A stretch of DNA of 64,000 bases, taken from positions 372,001 to 436,000 of the forward strand of contig JAQGDQ010000043.1 of the NCBI GenBank assembly GCA_030141605.1, in the 5' to 3' direction. Source of the stretch: Tubiluchus corallicola. Its lineage: Eukaryota > Priapulida > Priapulimorpha > Priapulimorphida > Tubiluchidae. The position numbers and the translations under genes are program-made. Shown one piece after another: positions 15,101 to 28,866 of this stretch. The first letter of the stretch is position 1. Each line of letters begins with the position of its first letter. Under the pieces are notes generated by a model. The model was not told the DNA's origin and made no database searches. It was given only the letters and a program-made list of their open reading frames with translations.

Positions 15101-18100
15101 ATCAACACTACCATATTTGGGAAGCCCAGCTGGTACAAGTGGTTGAGTAGCACAAACCAAGGCCACAACCTGGATTAAACTTGACTCAGTTCAATAATAA
15201 ATAATGTCAAATGTAGGTGGCAGCACATATTAAATTATTATTGTAATACTTTTAATTAAGAATTGCAAATGAAGTGGTGCTGACAAGCCACTGGCGTAGA
15301 AGTGTCTGGTTTTTAGTGCTGGATTACTGCTGCGTTTATCTGTCTGAAGCTGACAAATGTCTACAATAGACGTGATGGGCGTATGATGATGATGTTAATA
15401 CTGATGATGAAGTGTGTGTTAATTCCCACCCAAGGGTGCCAATTTTTTGCATTTTGCTGTCATTTAATACCAACTTTATCTTCCTACACTGTTTTGAATC
15501 TAAGACTTCTGTACTTAAGTTCCCAATCATTTTCAAAAGAGAAATTATAAAAAGAAAGATAATTGGATTCTAAGAAATAATGTCAATTGCTGGCAAGTCA
15601 AATTTAACCATCTTCATTTCTTACCTAATTTGTTTACCTGGCTGTATAGTAAACGTGATTAAATGTTCATTATGATGCTGATATGTTACAGGATTTCTTG
15701 CAATAGAACCCAATAAAAAATGAATATTATTTTTTGCAAGCCTGTGGTCTTTACTTTAAATAAAACGTTTTATCATATTGATTGCAAATATTTTCTCATT
15801 TTGTATACATATTTATCTTATTCATTTCATGGTATAATCTTTTTACCACCCATTAAATTGTTGAAAAGAAAATGGTTAAAAGTTGATGTCATAATTGAAT
15901 ATTATTATTATTTTGGTAAATTAAAGTTACAAATAACATTAACCATTCTTTCACTAGATGTTATCAAATTTCTGAAAAAAATTTCATTTAAGCTTAAGAG
16001 CAATATTGTCTTAATAACTACTGAAAATCTTGAAATCTTAAAACTTGACAACTTTTGGTGGAGTGGAAAGGAACAAGTTAATGAACTAGGTGACGCTTTC
16101 ACAATGTGTTTTCTTCCTTACAAAAAATTATTATTTACGAAAAAGTTTTTTTAAAATAATTTAAATTAAAATAACATAAAAATATTGAATGCCTTTTGTA
16201 GTCTCACAATAAGTTTATTTATCTCAGGAGCCTGAAATAAGTTTAGTTATTTATTTATTTTAGAAAGTTCCTTATTTTGGGACTATTAAGGGCATTTAAC
16301 ATTTTTGTGTGTTAAAGATGGAAAGTCTCAGGAGAATTGTCTCATATTTTATGTAAAATTTATGCTGAATGAAAGAATTTGCTTTTCACCTCAAATTTAC
16401 TGAAATCACCACAGACTATGATGAGACTGATTACTGAATTATGAAATTAATTATTATTTGTTTTAGGTGTTGTAACTCTGGTGAAACGATTAGATTACGA
16501 ATCTCTAGATAACAAGAATTTGACATTTGAGGTTACCGTACGTGATGGGGGAGTACCGTCACTTAGTGCAACTGCTACTGTCATTGTTACAGTAATTGAT
16601 GTAAATGATAATAGTCCTCGCTTTGGCAGGGTAATGGTTTATTTGTTTTACATTCTCATGTGATTTTCTTAACTTCACTCTATTAACATCCTCTGTAATA
16701 ATCGATAATTTGTAAAGCCTATGGCTATACTAATTTGTTTCATGTATTGAAATCAGATTTGTTTTTGTGACCTTAAACTCAGCAAACTAATTTTCTTTTA
16801 TTGGACTTTTATATTTTACCAGCAATTATAAATTTCAGAACATTTCTACAGTTAATTTTTTCCTAGGATTCATATTCTACTAGTATACTTGAAAATTCTC
16901 CGGGTAACATGTATGTCACCGAGGTACAAGTTTCAGATCCTGACACTGATGGAATTACATATAGTCTGTCTGGGCAGGATGCACGGTTATTTTTCATTGA
17001 GCAAAATGTAAGCTTTTGACATATTACTTGTTTTGCACTTGTTACAATACACTTTTTGAAGTTCTAAATGTATTCGAAAATACGGGTACAGCTGTGGTTT
17101 TATTAAGCGTTACGTTTTATTGAAACATAATTACTTTAGCTCAAACTGTAATACAGTAGCACTGTCTATTCAAATATACTGTACTGCATCCCACAATGTG
17201 CAGCTAGCTTATAAATTAACCTTTAAAACTTTGAGGATGTGATGTAGGTTTTTAACATGTTTTTTTTTCATTGTGTGTAGGGCATTATTAGAGTAAGACC
17301 AGGTGCAGAATTGGATCGTGAGTCAACACCAGTCATTGTTATACAAGTAACAGCACATGATTATGATTCAGCTGCAAACAGCAGATCAGCATCTGTACCG
17401 GTAATTGTTCTGTGTTCTGTTCACTATTAAGAAAGGTCACTGTCTTTATAACCTGCTGAGTTTTTTTAACTTTATATGTTACAGTATTCAGTCTGGGTGG
17501 TTTACAGATCAGATATTAAGCATAGGTGTTTTCTGTCTCTACTAAATAGAATATTAATTTTTATAATTAATTAGATATGTTTCTTTTGTGCCATGATGCC
17601 AGTGCAGTGTGCAATTTCATGTGTTAGCTCAATTGCTAAATACGCCCAAGATAAACATAATAATAAATGTATTATTAATTTTCTTATAAGCGATTAAGGC
17701 GACATAGAAATGAGTGGAAAAAACGAAGTTCACTTTGTGACTATCCTTTTGTTTTGAAACATATTTTAGTTAAATATTTTTGTATCCCTCACATCGACAT
17801 GTTACACAAAGTCTGTTGAAAGAAGCCGCAAAACAACTGGAGACACATTAGTTTGTATAAGAAATGAAATATTTTTTTACGTACTGATCAATTTATCAAA
17901 AATCAATTTTCTGTGTATCGCAAAAACACCACAGATTCTATAAGTGAACAAGTAATTGCATTATAGAAATAGATTAACAGTCACTTGATTATGAAAAAAA
18001 AGCTCTGAAGTTTTTATTTGAGATAATGTTAACATATTGTTAGAGACTTGCTGTTCATTTTAACATGCTGTTAGAAATGAAAAACAATCTGAAAATGTTC

Positions 18101-21100
18101 GACAACTAAAAAAGAGGTATCAGCGTTACTCGTCCCATAATGCCTATAATGCATATATTCAAGCTAAAGAAGAGTTTAAAAGCAGTTTAATTTCACAAAT
18201 AGATAACTGGATTCTCACTAACTCAGTTAATATGAACTCGTCCAAAGGAGTAAACTTTTGGAAGGCATATCATAAGGTATTTCCTAACATAAAAGACAAT
18301 CAAGTTGACATTTTAAAACATGGTAACCGTTATTATATTACTGATGAGGACAAGTGCAACTTGTTCTATGAAACCTTCTTCATGGGTAACCATTTTGACA
18401 ATGACATATTTGATAACAACTGGAAAGGGTTCGTTGATCAGTTTGTTGATTCCTTAGAATATAGTGAAGGAAACGATGACTTTCTGAATGTTCCTTTCAC
18501 GATGGACGAACTTAATAAAGGAATAAAAGGAAGTTCCTCAAATGGCAAAAGCTTTGATATGGATGGTATCCATCCTCGAATGATTAAAAGTTTAGGATTT
18601 TGGGCCAAATCTGTACTTCTGAATTTGAGTAACATATGTTTAAGCACGCAAGAATGGCCTTGGTTACAATCCAAAGTAATATTTATTAAAAAACAGGGCA
18701 AAGATAAATATGCGGATCCCAATGCATATCGTCCTTTGTCGTTGTCATCCTACATAGGCAAGCTTGTCGAGCGACTCTTTGTTAACCGATTAATTCTAAA
18801 ATGTCCAATGGAGGTATTGGACATTGTACAGGAGAGTTTTGTCGCAGGACACAGTACTGAACAATATTTGTTTCGCCTAATTAGTAAAATGCAAAGTGAC
18901 CTCATAAAGAAACATCCAGCTATCGCTGTATTTTGTGATTTTGAAAAGGCCTTTGACAGTGTGTGGGTCAAAGACCTAATCTTCAAACTGTATCAATTAG
19001 GAATTGCTGGAAAGTTTTTGGCCTTTGACCCACACACTGTCGCTCGATCATTCTCTATCAGTGTAGGAAAATTCTGTTCTCAAGAGTATAACAGTAATAT
19101 TGGCCTCCCGCAAGGCTCTGTCCTTTCACCTCTATTATTCATAATTTTCATCTCAGAAATCCTAAATGATGTAAGATCCAATAAAATGGCAGACGTCTTC
19201 AAATACGCAGACGATGGCACATTTTACGCATCTAAAACAAACTCTGATGAGTGTCGTAATACTGCGCAAATCTGTTGTAATAAGTTACATCTATGGTGTA
19301 AAAAATGGCGGCTGAAAGTCAACTGTAATAGGAATAAAACGGAAGTTATGGTCATGGGGTCTACTCAAAATATAGTAAATAATAATTTGCCTAAATTAAA
19401 AATTGGTGGTAATGAAATTGAATATGTTCAAAATAGTACAGTACTGGGTATCACTATTGATAGTAATCTGAAATTTGATTGCTATACCAATAGAGTTAGG
19501 AAAAATGCATGGCACAAATGGACACAAATTAAGCAACTGTGCTTCAAATACAGAGGAATGAGAATGGCAACTATTATACAACTGTTTAAAACATTTGTAC
19601 TACCTGTTATACTATACAGTGCCAGTGTTTGGTTAGCTAAAAAATATTCATTATTTGATGACTTGTATTATGATGTCCTCAGAACTGCAACGGGTTCATC
19701 CTTTAAACCTTGCAGGGTATTGTTAGAAATTTTATGTGGGTTGCCTCCTTTAGAAATCGAAATGAAAGCTCATAATGTAAGGTTCCTAAGTAAAATATTG
19801 CAGAATGGTGATGATGATCTAGTTAAGAAAGAACTTTTGTATGTATTTAATACTAACTTTTATCTGTCATATAACCACTTTGTAAAATATTATGCTAGAG
19901 ATTTAAGGCAATTTTTGGCTACTACTAGAGATGCAGGGCGAATTAGCAACGAAGAACTTTCTATAGTTAATTGGTCTGTTACAAAATCTGATCTGGATAT
20001 ATTCAAGCAAACTCTTTGGCACAGACAATTCAATACTTATACCTTGTTAGAAAACAGAAATGAATGGTTTGGCATAATCCCACAACTTAAGCCCTTTAAT
20101 TTACCAATTTCACTTACAAATAGAGAGCTGGAATCCATTGCTCTAAGTTTTATTCATGGACAAGGATTTTTTAAACATTTTTTATTACGATTAGGACTCA
20201 TACCTGACAATTCTTGTTTATGTGGTCTTCCTCAAACTTGCGAACATCTACTTTTCGACTGCCCTTTCGTAGACTCACAAAAGCGCATGTTTTTTAAGAA
20301 TAACATTAACACCACTAATATTGCTGTGTTAATTCAAAAGCAAAATGATAGCAGCACTTTGAGCTCATTTGTTGAAGTAATTAGGATGACTTTATTAGAC
20401 AGCAAATGTCAGGAGTATTATGATACGTGTTACTAAACTAGCGGTTGTACTATTGCCATCTTTGTAATTTTAATTAGTAATTTACAGTGTCTAGAGACAC
20501 CTTATTTTATTATTTTCTTAGAAAATTTGTAAAATTTATAATTTATACTTATGCTAATGTTGTACCTGCAAATAGAGGTTTTATTAATAAAGATTTTAAA
20601 TAAATAAATAAAAATGCTGTTAGAGACTTCCCCATTCAGCCATAATGAGCAGTTTTGTTAAAGACAGAAAACAAAATTGTGCCGTAAGTTATGGACCATA
20701 CAGTTTTCAAACAGATGTTGCTGACATTTCTGAAATAGTAAACACGGTGGCAGGTGGATATGTAGCTGTATGATCAGCTAGTAACATCAAGAACAATCAA
20801 TGACAACTTTTGGTTCGTATTTTATAGGTTTTCATTCATTTGCAAGACATAAATGATTCACCTCCAAAGTTCATGAGAACAAGCTACCATGCCATGATAG
20901 TCGAAAACATCCCACCAGATACACCAATTGTACAAGTGTCTGCTACTGATGCAGATACAGGTGTTAATTCTGACATGCGTTATTCTATAGTAGATAGTGG
21001 ACTGCTTCGTAGTAAGTACTGCATTTTATAAGTTGATGCACCACTCTAGAGTAGACAGTGGACTGCTTTTTAGTAAGCACTGCACTTTGTAAGTTGATGC

Positions 21101-24100
21101 ACCACTTTAGAGTAGATAGTGGACTCTAGAGTAGTAAGCACTGCACTTTGTAAGTTGATGCACCACTTTAGAGTAGATAGTGGACTCTAGAGTAGTAAGT
21201 ACTGCACTTTGTAAGTTGATGCACCACTTTAGAGTAGATAGTGGACTCTAGAGTAGTAAGCACTGCACTTTGTAAGTTGATGCACCACTTTAGAGTAGAT
21301 AGTGGACTCTAGAGTAGTAAGTACTGCACTTTGTAAGTTGATGCACCACTTTAGAGTAGATAGTGGATGCTAGAGTAGTAAGCACTGCACTTTGTAAGTT
21401 GATGCACCACTTTAGAGTAGAAAGTGGACTCTAGAGTAGTAAGTACTGCACTTTGTAAGTTTACACACCACTCTCGAGTAGACAGTTGTCTGCTTCGTAG
21501 TAAGTACTGCACTTTGTAAGTTTACACACCACTCTAGAGTAGGCAGTGGACTGCTTCATAGTAAGTTAATGCCCCACTCTAGAGTAGTGGACTGCTTTGT
21601 AGTAAGTACTGCACTTTGTAAGTTGATGCACCAATCTAGAGTAGACAGTGGACTGCTTTGTAGTAAGTACTGCACTTTCTAAGTTGATGCATCACTCTAG
21701 TTTACAATGTTTCAATTTCTATTGCCAACATCATTGTCATCATTTCAGACAGACTTTCTATCAACTCAAGAACTGGTGCTGTCTATAGAAATGCGGACTT
21801 TACTGGACTTGCTGGTGTTTATGAGTTCATTGTACAAGCTCAAGATGGTGCTGGTGTTGGGGAAAATGTTGTATCAGTTCCAGTAGCTATTGAGATTTTG
21901 GATATCAATGATAAACGACCACGTTTCATAGTTCCGCCTGTTGATAATACAACAGTCCATGTCCTAGAGGTGAGTAATAATGCTAGAATTTTTTTTGATG
22001 CCACAAATTAAATACTAAGTAAACTAAAGTCAATTTAGCAACTACTTTTTTGGGTATCATCTCTTTTTTATTTTGTATTAATGCACTCATTTGTTTTTTG
22101 AAATTGTATTTAAAATTGCGTAGTTATTAAATTTTTTGGAAATAGCTGAGTAGTCATAATGTTTGTGTGATGCACAGCTGGGAAGTTAAGTAACAGAGGA
22201 TCCTTTAGCACATGGATGGGTGACTCAGAAAAAAGTTTGCTGGGGCAGTTTCATTTGCCATACTGCTCAGGCTGTTTTTCTCACTCAAAAAGGATGTTTT
22301 ATCCTATTGCTACTAGGTTGCCTTTTCTACATCAGTGTCTTAATATTGAGCTAGATTCTGGTCCTTCCATGGCTGTCTAGATAATGTAGACCTTGTCGTT
22401 GAATTCTGGCTGTCTAAGCTGAACTCCTTAAATTTTTTTGTAGTTTGTCACTACAAAATAGCTTTTGCTTGATTCCATATAATGTCACTTCTTACTTTGA
22501 ATATATCTGCCTTTGACTTTTTTCAGAATCAAACTGAAGGCTACATTCTGATGGTTGTGGTTGCCAGAGATGATGATGAAGGTGACAATTCAAATGTTAA
22601 TTATGGATTTCGACATAATGGTATATTTGTTAACATGACTGAAGAGTTTGCCATAGATTCTGTGACAGGGGAATTGAAGACACGTGTGAGGTTAGATCAT
22701 GAAGAAAAACACAAATATCAGGTTTGCATAAATAATATATTTCGTTTATAATTTGCATTAAATAATAATAAGTTCTGATTTTGATATATGTAAACAGAAA
22801 ACAAGAAATTGATTGTCATAGCTTTTTTAAGTCACGAATTCTTGCATTCCGCTTGAATTTATTGATAAATGACTAAACATTTTTGTAACTAACAAGCTTT
22901 TTGATGAGCAGATGTACTTAGTTTTTAAAATTCTTTTTAATGGATTTTTGTTACCCTTATTAACAGTTTTTAATGGATTACCTATTTAGTACACTATTTT
23001 TATCAAATGCATAAATTTTTTTCCACGAACTGATTCACATTGTGTGAATTTTATAACATATTTTTGCAGCTAACATTGGTAGCCAAAGACAATGGAAATC
23101 CACCTTATGAAAGCTACCGCCTGGTCACCGTTATTGTAGATGATGTTAATGATAACAAACCTATGTTTCCAAGAACTCCTGTAAGTAATTTTTTCAAGTT
23201 TTTGGTAACCGCATATTTTCTTTCTGACATTTCCTTGCTACTTTAATATTAATTGTCTTATCACTTTCAGTACCTTTTCTAATTTGTCATGTTTTTTATG
23301 CTTTGTAGGATACAGAACCATATGTATTTACTGTAGTTGAACATAGTCATTGGCCACAGGTTATTGGTAACGTTACTGCAAATGATTTGGATTATGGAAA
23401 AAATGCAGAAATCTTTTACCATATCATTGGTAAGTGGTAGTTATACATATTTTAATGATTTACAATCATCTCATTCTTAATTAATTATTCCAACTTTTCA
23501 TTTTGAGTTTCAAAGCATTAAATGTAGTGCATTACCATTAGTTACTACTTTGAGTTTTACAAAACAGTTTAAGATGATATGTGGTTTAGGTGGAAATTCA
23601 GAAAATTTCTTTAATATAAATTCTACTACTGGTCAAATCTCTACCGTGTCTACAGTTGACCGTGAAATCAAAGATCATTATGATCTTGTCGTTATGGCAA
23701 CAAACGATGCGAACTATGGTGGTTCACAGTTTGACAGGAAGAGGTAAGTTTTAGTGTATTTTTTATTTTAACAGTTTTTGGTAATCTAAATATAGAAATT
23801 GTGTGTTAATACTTCTCGAATTCTCTGACAAAAGTCTGGTTTTAGAGTCGTAAAACACTCATTGCTTGTGGAAATAACACTTTTTTTTCAATATGCTAAA
23901 ACACTCTGTAAAAATATTTTAGTATATATTTAGACTTTCTAGTATGTTAGTTATGAATTGATGCTTGTATTTCATTTTACTTCGCAAGAAAACGCTGTTT
24001 CCAGCTGGGTTGATGCTGATTTAAATTTGTCCTTCAGGTCTATTAATAAGAAATATAATCCAGAGGACATGTCAATGGCACTTGTACATGTTTCTGTATC

Positions 24101-27100
24101 TGATGTGAATGACAACCGACCCAAATTCCTACAGGGAACCTACTATGCAGGCCTGTATTAGAACTAGTTTTCATTTCATAATTTCCATATTTTCTTATTC
24201 GCCACATTATTATCATATTTACCATAATTTTAGATTTATCACTCTTCTCCACATAAACCATAAGAAAGTAGGTATGAAGTACGAGGTCTTGGGCAAGAAA
24301 TACAAGGGTTTGAGTGTAAAATCAAATGTGAGGTTTTGAGTGAGAAACGTTTTATCTTGAATGTGAAATGTTTCATTTTGAACACGAAATGCGAGATCTT
24401 GAGTTCCAAAAATGATTTCTTGAATATGAATTGAATGTCTTAAGTTGAAATATGAGGCCTTGAATGTGAAATGTAAGGCTTTGGGTGAGACATGTGACGT
24501 CTTAAATACAAAATTTGTGCGAGGACTTAAATGTGAAATTTGAGGCTTTGAATGTGAAATGTGAGGTATTAAATGTGAAATGTGAGACTTTGAGTGAGAA
24601 ATATGTCTTGAATGTGAAATGTGAATTCATGAAATATTAATTCTTTCTGAGGTGTGATATACAAATTAGTTAATTAGTTGTGAGTACAGATACATGTTTT
24701 TGGGTGTGAATTATAAGTCCTTGCTGGGAATCATGAGTTTTTGAATTGTACCTGCTATTATTTGATATTTCAATCCCTATAATATGGAATCATAGTAATT
24801 AAAGTTTGCAAATTCTCTTTACTTTTGAAGATAATGTATATCTTATTTTCAGAGAAAAAATTTGCACATTTGCCATGAAAAATGCATACTGAAAGCTAGG
24901 AGCTTTTTGATAGTGAACAGCTGGAATTATTTTGAAAGAGAATATCTTTTCTATCACAGGTATTTCTCCACAAACTCAACAAGAAACGTTTGTGGTCAAA
25001 GTGCAAGCCATTGACGCAGATAAAATTAGGAGCATTGATTATGAAATAAAGGAGCAGATTTATTACGGCCGCAAACCGGCCTATAGGTAATGCAAATGTA
25101 TCTTTTACAAGAAATGGTTTAGTGGTAGAAACACCCAATTTTTATGTGAGAGGTGCTGTCTAAAAGTGGCCGTTGAGTTTCTCTAGATAACAAACAATCA
25201 CTGCTGTGTAGATATTGTTTGTTATTCAGACAATTAGCAATATAAGTCTTTGCACTTTCGTCAGTTTTTGTTTTTTCCTAAAAACGTTTTTTAAATGACT
25301 GTTGTAATCACATTATTATTATTACTATTATAATTTTTTTTGTTCCATGAAAGATGCTCCAACTACAGTAAATCGTTTTACATGACTATGCTTATAGAAT
25401 TGGTGATGTTATTCCAAATAGACGTTTTTCGCATCTTGAATTTAGTTGGACGTAAAGCGATTTAAGTATTTACTTCATGTTACAGCATAAAAGCGAAACT
25501 GTCTATGCAACAAATAAGTCAGTTACTTTACATATTTTTGCATTACGACGTACATAAAATTGTTATTCTATATAGGTGTTTTGCGCATGCAATTTGCATT
25601 TTATATTTAGTTTTTAATCTAGAAATTTGATAATTCTAATTTTAGTCACATACCGGCTTCTCATTTTTTTGTATCAGCTATTTGACTGCATTTGCATTTT
25701 CAAGTTTTATTGTGTTGATTATTTTTATTGTATTTTTTAGTCTGTATTTTAACCAAAATCCATTGAATTACAGGAAAGCATTTTCTATTCAACATGATGG
25801 CTCAGTATACACCGACTTGGCAACATTTGAAGATTATGCTGATGGCTATTATCAGCTGACGGTTATGGCTACAGAAAAGCATCCATCTACAGATGATCGC
25901 TGGGGAGATGAAACAAATATTCTGGTGAGGTTTGTTCATATATGCAGCAGCTATGCATGTTAGCAGTTATTATGAATCATAATGTACTGTGTAGGCATAA
26001 TACACCTTAGCTGTTATTCAGCTTCACAAATATTTTTCATACTTCTTTCGTTTGAAGTTGATGTGCAGTTAGTTTGATGCTTAATTTATTTGTTGCTTCA
26101 CTTGAACAATTTTTCTGCCAATGGTATTATGGGGTAACCAGATGTTTATTGCCAGACTTGTATTGTAAGAAGTAAACTAAAAATAGGGTCGTGTTACACA
26201 ACGTGTGAAACTATTATTATTACAAGACTTAACCAATGAATGCAATGTGACAAAAAACCCTCAGTGATACTGATGCATCAGAAAAAAACAAAGAGAATGA
26301 TAAAAACCGACAAAGCCATGAGAAAGAGCATTTAATTTTAAGTAAAGAACATTAATCTTAATATCAAGTGCTGCCAAATATCTGGCTACGATTTGGGTTG
26401 GTTTCTTAATAAAAAATGGTGTTGTGACTCATTTCTTCCATTTTTGATTTTTGACAGTAGAGAGTGGAAAAATTTTAAAAAACAGTAAATAAGAAACATT
26501 ATCATGGTTAAAATATTAAAAAATACATTTATATCTACTCATAAAAATTTTTAAGCATAGCAGGTTATCCATTATCTGACATCTGTATTTTTCTGATTAT
26601 GGAAATACTCTGTAAAATTATATTAAGTTGAATGCAGTCATGTTCGTTTTATTTATTTAATACAAGTTAAAATTGAATACATCTTTTTAGATCTGGGTTT
26701 ACGGTGACATGTCAAAAGTCAGAGTAGTTATTTCAAATAAACCTGATAATGTACGCAACGATCTGGAAAACCTGAAAATGTAAGTTCATATATTTCAGTG
26801 CATCACAATTGTCTAAAAAAATTTACATATGCTAAAGATTATAAGATAAATGCTAAGCAAGTGTTAATGAAATTGTATCAAATTTTTAATTGTTTGAATT
26901 AAAGGTTCCTAAAGTGTGTAAAAACCTGGTAAATTCAAGACAACTAAGGCTTACCTTTGAGTGTATGTCTAAATTGTGCTAATTTCTTTTTAGGGCTTTA
27001 CAGAATTCAACCAGAAATAAAGTGGTTATTGTTGATGATATACGTTACCATGCAGATGACAATAACAAGATCCATTACGATTGGTAGATAATTTGTTTAT

Positions 27101-28797
27101 ATTAACAAATACATTAATGTTCCCAAGTTGTTACAGTTTCCTGTTTTGAGTAGAATAAAATTAATATTTAATCATTGAATATTTTAATTTAGCTTTCTTA
27201 ATTCTTTTTTGAACTTTTTTGTCTGCTCATAAATGCGCACTGTCATGTATGTGCTCATGCGGTTTGTTATAGGAAAGAAGCTGTGTATGTGCTCTTGTGG
27301 TTTACTCTAGGAGAGATGTTGTGTATGTGCTCATATGGTTTGTTCTAGAAGAGATGCTGTGTATGTGCTCATGTGGTTTGTTCTAGGAGAGATGTTGTGT
27401 ATGTGCTCGTGTGGTTTGTTCTAGGAGAAATGCTGTGTTTGTGCTCGTGTGGTTTGTCTTACGAGAGATGCTGTGTATGTGCTCATATGGTTTGTTCTAG
27501 GAAAGAAGCTGTATATGTGCTGTCGTGATTTGTTCTAGGAGAGATGTTGTGTATGAGCTCGTGTGGTTGGTTCGAGGAGAAATGCTGTGTTTGTGCTTGT
27601 GTGGTTTGTTCTAGGAGAGATGTTGTGTATGTGCTCGTGTGGTTTGTTCTAGGAGAAATGCGGTGTGTGTGCTCGTACGGTTTGTTCTAGAAGAGATGCT
27701 GTGTATGTGCTCGTGTGGTTTGTTCTAGGAGAGATGCTGTGTGTGTGTGTGTGCTCATGTGTTTTGTTCTAGTATATACTCAGGCTGTATCTGGCCAAGT
27801 TTGAGGTTAGAGAAAAAGGGGCCGAAACCTGAATCTTATAATTCTATTTTTAGTCTGGTGATGACACTGGGTGTGATTGCTCTATATATGTGTGTTGTCA
27901 ATACAAGTTTTTTGTTCTTTTTGGCAGATTTAATTTGCAAAATATCAGTGGAATATTATTATAAATTATCTCCAAGTTTATAATAAATATGCACATAGCA
28001 GAACTATTTTATTTTCAGTTCATAAATTTTGGTTTTAGCAGGTCATTTCGACAGTTTTTTCTTTGCCATTCGAACATTTCAGTTTTGCTTTATCCAGCAG
28101 CATTTAATTGTATAATGAGTTATTATACCTTTTTCACATGGCAAAACGGTTTCAAAGCATTTTGAGCTCAAAAGATTTTAGTGCAAAGCAGTTCAAACTG
28201 CCTCTAAAACCGATTTGAAAATGGTTTGGCGAAAATGTTACGAAAACATTTCGAGCAGCTATGTGAATGATCACTCACAGAACTGATGCACAACGCCATC
28301 TAGTGTAAGAAATAACAATTATTGCTTAAGGAATTGTGATCACAAAAGATAATTTTGTGAATTTTACTGCAGGACTGATGTATTTATTCACGTCATTGAT
28401 CCCAGCAAGAATGAAGTTGTTCCAGTACCGGAAGTTCTAAGACTCATGGATACTGACAAGTTTTATCTGAAATATGAATATGAGCATTTTCTAGTGCACA
28501 AAGTGGAGGTAAAATTGTACTGTTAATGATGCAAAAACAGACAGTTGTCAATTTCTTGAAAGTAAATGTTTGGCTAAGTATAATTTCAAATATATACTAA
28601 TTGATGTGTCAGTTTCATCATTAATTGTTATCATTAAAAAAACAAAAAGTCAAAATGCCTTTTAAGTCTAAAAAATAATCTATATAATATAATATATATA
28701 ATCTAAATAATATAATCTAATATAATGTAAATATATAGCATATATATCTATATATACATGCATACATACATACACATATATATATATATATACATAC

Positions 28798-28866
<69 letters not shown>

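Noticed and set aside
14863-15110. Possible solo LTR (starts TGTTGTAGG, ends ...ATCAACA)
   Set aside because: No target-site duplication and no clear TATA/AATAAA arrangement; the ends may be chance.
28140-28265. Possible MITE from repeated aaacggtttcaaa-like words
   Set aside because: Inverted words are short and imperfect; no boundaries could be set.
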